DNA from: UBA4636 sp045534575
GTDB lineage: Bacteria; Bacillota; Clostridia; Christensenellales; Borkfalkiaceae
Length of the DNA stretch: 64,000 nt
Assembly (NCBI GenBank): GCA_045534575.1
Contig: JAZSJZ010000007.1
Coordinates: forward strand, 142,971-206,970
Reading direction: 5' to 3'
Both the position numbers and the translations under genes were made by a program. The notes under the pieces were generated by a model, which saw only the letters and a list, made by a program, of their open reading frames with translations, was not told where the DNA came from and searched no databases. This document shows, one piece after another, positions 61,239 through 64,000 of this stretch; the stretch's first letter is position 1, and each line of letters begins with the position of its first letter.

Positions 61239-62078
61239 ATGAAAAAATTTGGTTCAATCTTAATTTCTTGCGTGCTTTGCTTAGTTTTGGTTATTGGTTT
61301 AACGGCATGCGGAAAGAAATCTAACGTAAAAGTTCTTGCATTTGAATTGACAGCAGAAGAATACGCTTTTGCTGTTGCAAAAGGTAACGACACTTTAAAG
61401 CAAGAAGTTAACGATTTGCTCGCTGAAATGAAAGAAGACGGCTCTTTAGAAACGCTTATCAATTCTTACTTTGACGGAACTGCAACTTTCACTTACACAA
61501 ACCCAGCTTCTAGCGACGGATGTTTCGTTGTTGCAACGAACGCATACTTCCCTCCATTTGAATATATGGAAGGTGAAAAATTCGTTGGTGTTGACATTGA
61601 AATTGCAAGCTTAATCGCTCAAAAATTAGGCAAAACTCTCTTCATTAAGAACATTGACTTTACTGCAGTTATCACTGATGTTCAACAAGGCAACAGCGAC
61701 ATTGCAATGGCAGGTATCACAGTAAATGCTGAGCGTGAAGAGCTTATCAATTTCACCACCCCATACTACGAATCTGCACAAGTTTTAGTTGTTAGAGAAG
61801 ACGACACTACTTTTGACGGTTGCGAAACGGCTGAACAAGCGGAAGAAATTTTAAAGGCACAATCTTCATCTTACGTTATTGGCACACAAGCAGGCACAAC
61901 GGGATATATGTATTCAGCAGGGGACGCTGACTTTGGTTATGACGGCTTCAAGAACCTTACTACAAAACCATTTAATTCTGGCGCGCTTGCAATCACAGAC
62001 CTTGCAAACGGCAAAATCAATGCGGTTATTATCGATAAGCAACCTGCAATTATGATTTCTAAATCAGTAAACGGCTAA
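61239..62078 (+). CDS. Circularly permuted amino-acid-binding lipoprotein (SBP_bac_3)
   Basis: 279 residues. A signal peptide with lipobox LTAC (C24) anchors the protein outside the membrane. Residues 37-80 (FELTAEEYAFAVAKGNDTLK then QEVNDLLAEMKEDG and INSYF) are the segment that normally ends binding proteins of this family. The usual N-terminal start, FVVATNAYFPPFEYMEG, comes only at about residue 96, and the protein stops at KQPAIMISKSVNG, just where the missing C-terminal segment should begin. It is thus a circular permutation. An AGGAG ribosome binding site precedes the ATG. Ligand: probably a polar amino acid. Confidence 0.88.
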   Translation: MKKFGSILISCVLCLVLVIGLTACGKKSNVKVLAFELTAEEYAFAVAKGNDTLKQEVNDLLAEMKEDGSLETLINSYFDGTATFTYTNPASSDGCFVVATNAYFPPFEYMEGEKFVGVDIEIASLIAQKLGKTLFIKNIDFTAVITDVQQGNSDIAMAGITVNAEREELINFTTPYYESAQVLVVREDDTTFDGCETAEQAEEILKAQSSSYVIGTQAGTTGYMYSAGDADFGYDGFKNLTTKPFNSGALAITDLANGKINAVIIDKQPAIMISKSVNG

Positions 62079-62079
62079 G

Positions 62080-62778
62080 ATGTTTGACAAAATTTATTTC
62101 GAAAAATTTTGGCAAGGATTCTTCGTTGAAGGCGGATATAAATTAATCTTAAAAGGTTTAGAAAGAACGATATCAATCGCCCTTTTGGCTTTACTAATCG
62201 GTTTAGTTGTGGGTAGCATAATAGCGATTATCAAAATAAACCCATCTAAAAGCAGATTTAATAGAATTATTCAAAAGGTTTGCGATTGTTACGTTGCCAT
62301 TTTTCGTGGCACGCCGATAGTTGTTCAACTGCTGTTAACCTATTATGGTTTATTTTCTTCAATCAATATAACCGCCTTCCAAACGGCGATTTTGATTTTC
62401 GGGCTTAACAGTTCTGCGTATGTTAGCGAAATTATTCGTGGCGGAATTAACTCGGTTGATATCGGTCAAACTGAGGCAAGCCGTTCGCTTGGACTTCCCT
62501 ATTCAACGACTATGGTTAGAATTATTCTTCCGCAAGCGATTAAAAACACCTTGCCAACGCTAGGAAACGAATTTATCAGTTTGCTAAAGGAAACGTCGGT
62601 GTGCTTATTCGTTGGCGTAGTTGACCTTACCAACGCTTTCTATACTATCGCTTTTAGCAAGTTAGAATATTTCTACACCTTCACCTTCCTTGCTTTATCA
62701 TACCTTATTTTGGTGTTGATAGTAACATTAGCGTTCAAACTTATAGAAAGGAGACTAAAGAAAAGTGATAGAAATTAG
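62080..62778 (+). CDS. Polar amino-acid ABC transporter permease
   Basis: 232 residues of the HisM/GlnP family with about five membrane segments. The EAA loop reads EASRSLGLPYSTTMVRIILPQA, given here by its key residues EAxRSLG and LPQA. FRGTPIVVQLLLTYYGLF near the N-terminus is the typical membrane-embedded segment. It starts one base after the binding-protein stop, so all three genes are one unit. Probably a homodimer with two copies of the ATPase. Confidence 0.93.
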   Translation: MFDKIYFEKFWQGFFVEGGYKLILKGLERTISIALLALLIGLVVGSIIAIIKINPSKSRFNRIIQKVCDCYVAIFRGTPIVVQLLLTYYGLFSSINITAFQTAILIFGLNSSAYVSEIIRGGINSVDIGQTEASRSLGLPYSTTMVRIILPQAIKNTLPTLGNEFISLLKETSVCLFVGVVDLTNAFYTIAFSKLEYFYTFTFLALSYLILVLIVTLAFKLIERRLKKSDRN

Positions 62779-63571
62779 TAATCTTTCAAAAAGTTTTAAA
62801 GAAAAACAAGTTTTAAAAGGCGTTTCGCTCACCGTTGAAAAAGGTGATAGAATAGTTCTTTTAGGCCCTAGCGGAAGCGGAAAATCAACCCTTCTTCGTT
62901 GCATGAATCTTCTCAACGACTATGAGGACGGCGCAATTTATTTCCACGGGGAAGACGTTTCTTCGCTCGACGTTAATCTTTACCGCCAAAAGGTTGGTAT
63001 GGTTTTTCAGCACTTTAATTTGTTTAAGCACTTAACGGTTATGCAAAACATAACCTTTGCGCCTATTTTCTACGGCAAAAAGCAGATTAAGGAAAAGAAA
63101 CGCCTCTTGAAAAAGAACCCTGAACTTATAAACGACCCAATCGTTTCGGCTATGCCAGATAGTTTAGCCGAAGTAAAAGAAAATGCTGAAAAGCGCGCAA
63201 TGGAACTTTTGGAAAAGGTTGGGCTTCAAGAAAAGGCAAACGACTATCCTTCAACACTTTCTGGCGGTCAGCAACAAAGAATTGCAATCGTTAGAGCCGT
63301 TGCCAACAATCCCGAAGTTTTGTTGTTCGACGAACCGACCTCTGCTCTTGATATCGAAATGATTCAAGAAGTTTTAGAAGTTATTAAGCAACTTGCAGAC
63401 GAAGGTATGACGATGGTTATCGTAACCCACGAGTTAAAATTTGCCGAAAAAATAGCATCAAAAATCGTTTTCTTAAACGAAGGCAATATTTTGGAAGTTG
63501 GAACTCCTGATGAAATTTTTAACCACCCTAAACACCCTCGCCTTATTGAGTTTTTAGAAAAAACCAAATAG
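62765..63571 (+). CDS. Polar amino-acid ABC transporter ATP-binding protein with insertion
   Basis: 268 residues, GlnQ/HisP family. Walker A GPSGSGKST, Q-loop VFQHFNLF, signature LSGGQQQR, Walker B LLFDEPTSALD and switch His in VTHE. Between the Q-loop region and the helical subdomain is an extra stretch of about 30 residues (KKQIKEKKRLLKKNPELIND then PIVSAMPDSL) that standard GlnQ proteins lack. It begins with GTG, overlapping the permease by 14 bases, with AAAGGAG upstream. Confidence 0.93.
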   Translation: MIEISNLSKSFKEKQVLKGVSLTVEKGDRIVLLGPSGSGKSTLLRCMNLLNDYEDGAIYFHGEDVSSLDVNLYRQKVGMVFQHFNLFKHLTVMQNITFAPIFYGKKQIKEKKRLLKKNPELINDPIVSAMPDSLAEVKENAEKRAMELLEKVGLQEKANDYPSTLSGGQQQRIAIVRAVANNPEVLLFDEPTSALDIEMIQEVLEVIKQLADEGMTMVIVTHELKFAEKIASKIVFLNEGNILEVGTPDEIFNHPKHPRLIEFLEKTK

Positions 63572-63617
63572 ATTTTAAGTTGAAATTTTTAAAAATATAA
63601 ACTAAAAATTAAAATAA

Positions 63618-63650
63618 CTCGCCCTATAAGTTGATTATCGGGCGAGTTTT
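63618..63650 (+). terminator. Terminator of ABC operon; loop is motif copy 11
   Basis: CTCGCCC / GGGCGAG stem followed by TTTT. The loop and last stem pairs are the interspersed motif CCCTATAAGTTGATTATCGG (63621-63643). Confidence 0.85.
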
Positions 63651-63659
63651 AATTTTTAA

Positions 63660-63686
63660 GGGGCAAGTTCGAAACGAACTTGCCCC
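63660..63686. repeat. 12-bp perfect hairpin
   Basis: GGGGCAAGTTCG-AAA-CGAACTTGCCCC. Neither side has a clear T run; it lies between the ABC terminator and the convergent surface-protein gene. Confidence 0.75.
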
Positions 63687-63734
63687 TTACTTTTGCTTTA
63701 CCTAATTATTAACTTGTATCTTCCTTTTCTCACT

Positions 63735-64000
63735 TTAGTTCTTGATAGGACCGCTAAACGCCATGCAATCTTGTTTTGCAGTTTGAGCATCGGTAAGATA
63801 CGAAACGTTAGATCTGCCTAAAGATTTACTATAGTAGAAATAAATGCTTTGCGTATCAAAGTTTTTCCAGAAATTATTGTTTGCGCCATAAGCGTTGTTG
63901 TTTGAAACTGCTTGATCTCTTGACGAAACTTTAGAAAAACCGCTAGTTCCAGAGCAATTAACTATTTCGTCATTAAACGATTTAACAACCCCTCCGCTTT
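63735..64000 (-). CDS. 3' end of a surface-protein gene (partial)
   Basis: Incomplete: 87 or so codons to a TAA stop at 63735-63737, running off the window. The visible end reads SGGVVKSFNDEIVNCSGTSG at its start and then NNNFWKNFDTQSIYFYYSKS, ending MAFSGPIKN. The GGVV and VNCSGTSGF pattern is like the GLUG-type repeats of large Firmicute surface proteins that end in a short domain. The frame is open throughout and codon use matches the other surface genes in the window, so it is probably real. Confidence 0.6.
   Translation of the reverse strand, partial: SGGVVKSFNDEIVNCSGTSGFSKVSSRDQAVSNNNAYGANNNFWKNFDTQSIYFYYSKSLGRSNVSYLTDAQTAKQDCMAFSGPIKN

Noticed and set aside
61082..61462. 126-codon minus-strand frame at the start of the ABC operon
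   Set aside because: It is antisense to the promoter and signal peptide of the binding protein. Its end overlaps the pseudogene remnant but in a different frame.

Overview
The window is AT-rich chromosomal DNA from a low-GC, endospore-forming Firmicute, most likely an uncultured gut-type member of Clostridia. The basis is: homologues of spore-maturation genes (spmA/spmB) and of the spoIVFA/spoIVFB pair, a membrane pyrophosphatase, clostridial-style lipoproteins and ABC transporters, AGGAGG ribosome binding sites and sigma-A-type promoters. Finer placement is not possible from the sequence alone.

Layout. 0.1-3.8 kb: housekeeping operon metG-tatD-rsmA (minus). 3.9-4.9 kb: spmA-spmB. 5.0-11.8 kb: four tandem paralogous secreted lipoproteins with an RRRGD motif and Asn/Gly-rich linkers. 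11.8-15.6 kb: gap, an M29 aminopeptidase and a two-gene chromate-type transporter. 15.7-18.9 kb: a VanZ-like protein with a large Ig-like insertion, facing spoIVFB and a SpoIVFA-like gene. 19-24.2 kb: hppA, a 262-bp structured intergenic repeat, and the metY-metA operon. 24.4-29.8 kb: MATE exporter, a small membrane protein, ACT-domain/DUF711 pair, ClC channel. 29.9-38.5 kb: a minus-strand operon with an FtsK/EssC-like ATPase, a WXG100-like protein, coiled-coil proteins and a polytopic coiled-coil membrane protein, which looks like an unusual type VII-like secretion locus. 38.7-41.2 kb: anti-sigma/ECF sigma pair and a YugP-type peptidase.

41.56-56.51 kb is an integrated element inserted in the 3' end of a tRNA-Gln(CTG) gene, bounded by perfect 45-bp direct repeats. 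It carries a tyrosine recombinase, an excisionase-like gene, a cluster of large hairpins, an XRE regulator, an ASCH-PIN-GNAT-ASCH fusion, a stand-alone ASCH protein, a complete type I restriction-modification system (hsdM, hsdS, hsdR), two unknown genes, a possible structured RNA and an HTH-DUF3990 toxin-like pair. Outside attR, at 56.6-60.8 kb, lies a second defence-like operon (GIY-YIG nuclease, HNH nuclease, SF1 helicase, DUF2290 protein), followed by a pseudogene scar related to a gene of the island. 61.2-63.6 kb encodes a polar amino-acid ABC transporter whose binding protein is circularly permuted. The last 266 bases hold the 3' end of a surface-protein gene.

A short motif with core CTATAAGYYSRTTA occurs 11 times, essentially in intergenic DNA, across the chromosomal backbone. 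It was not found in the 41.6-60.9 kb accessory stretch, which independently marks that stretch as foreign. The best candidates for undescribed biology are the ASCH/PIN/GNAT module, the nuclease-helicase-DUF2290 operon, the FtsK/WXG-like locus and the interspersed motif.
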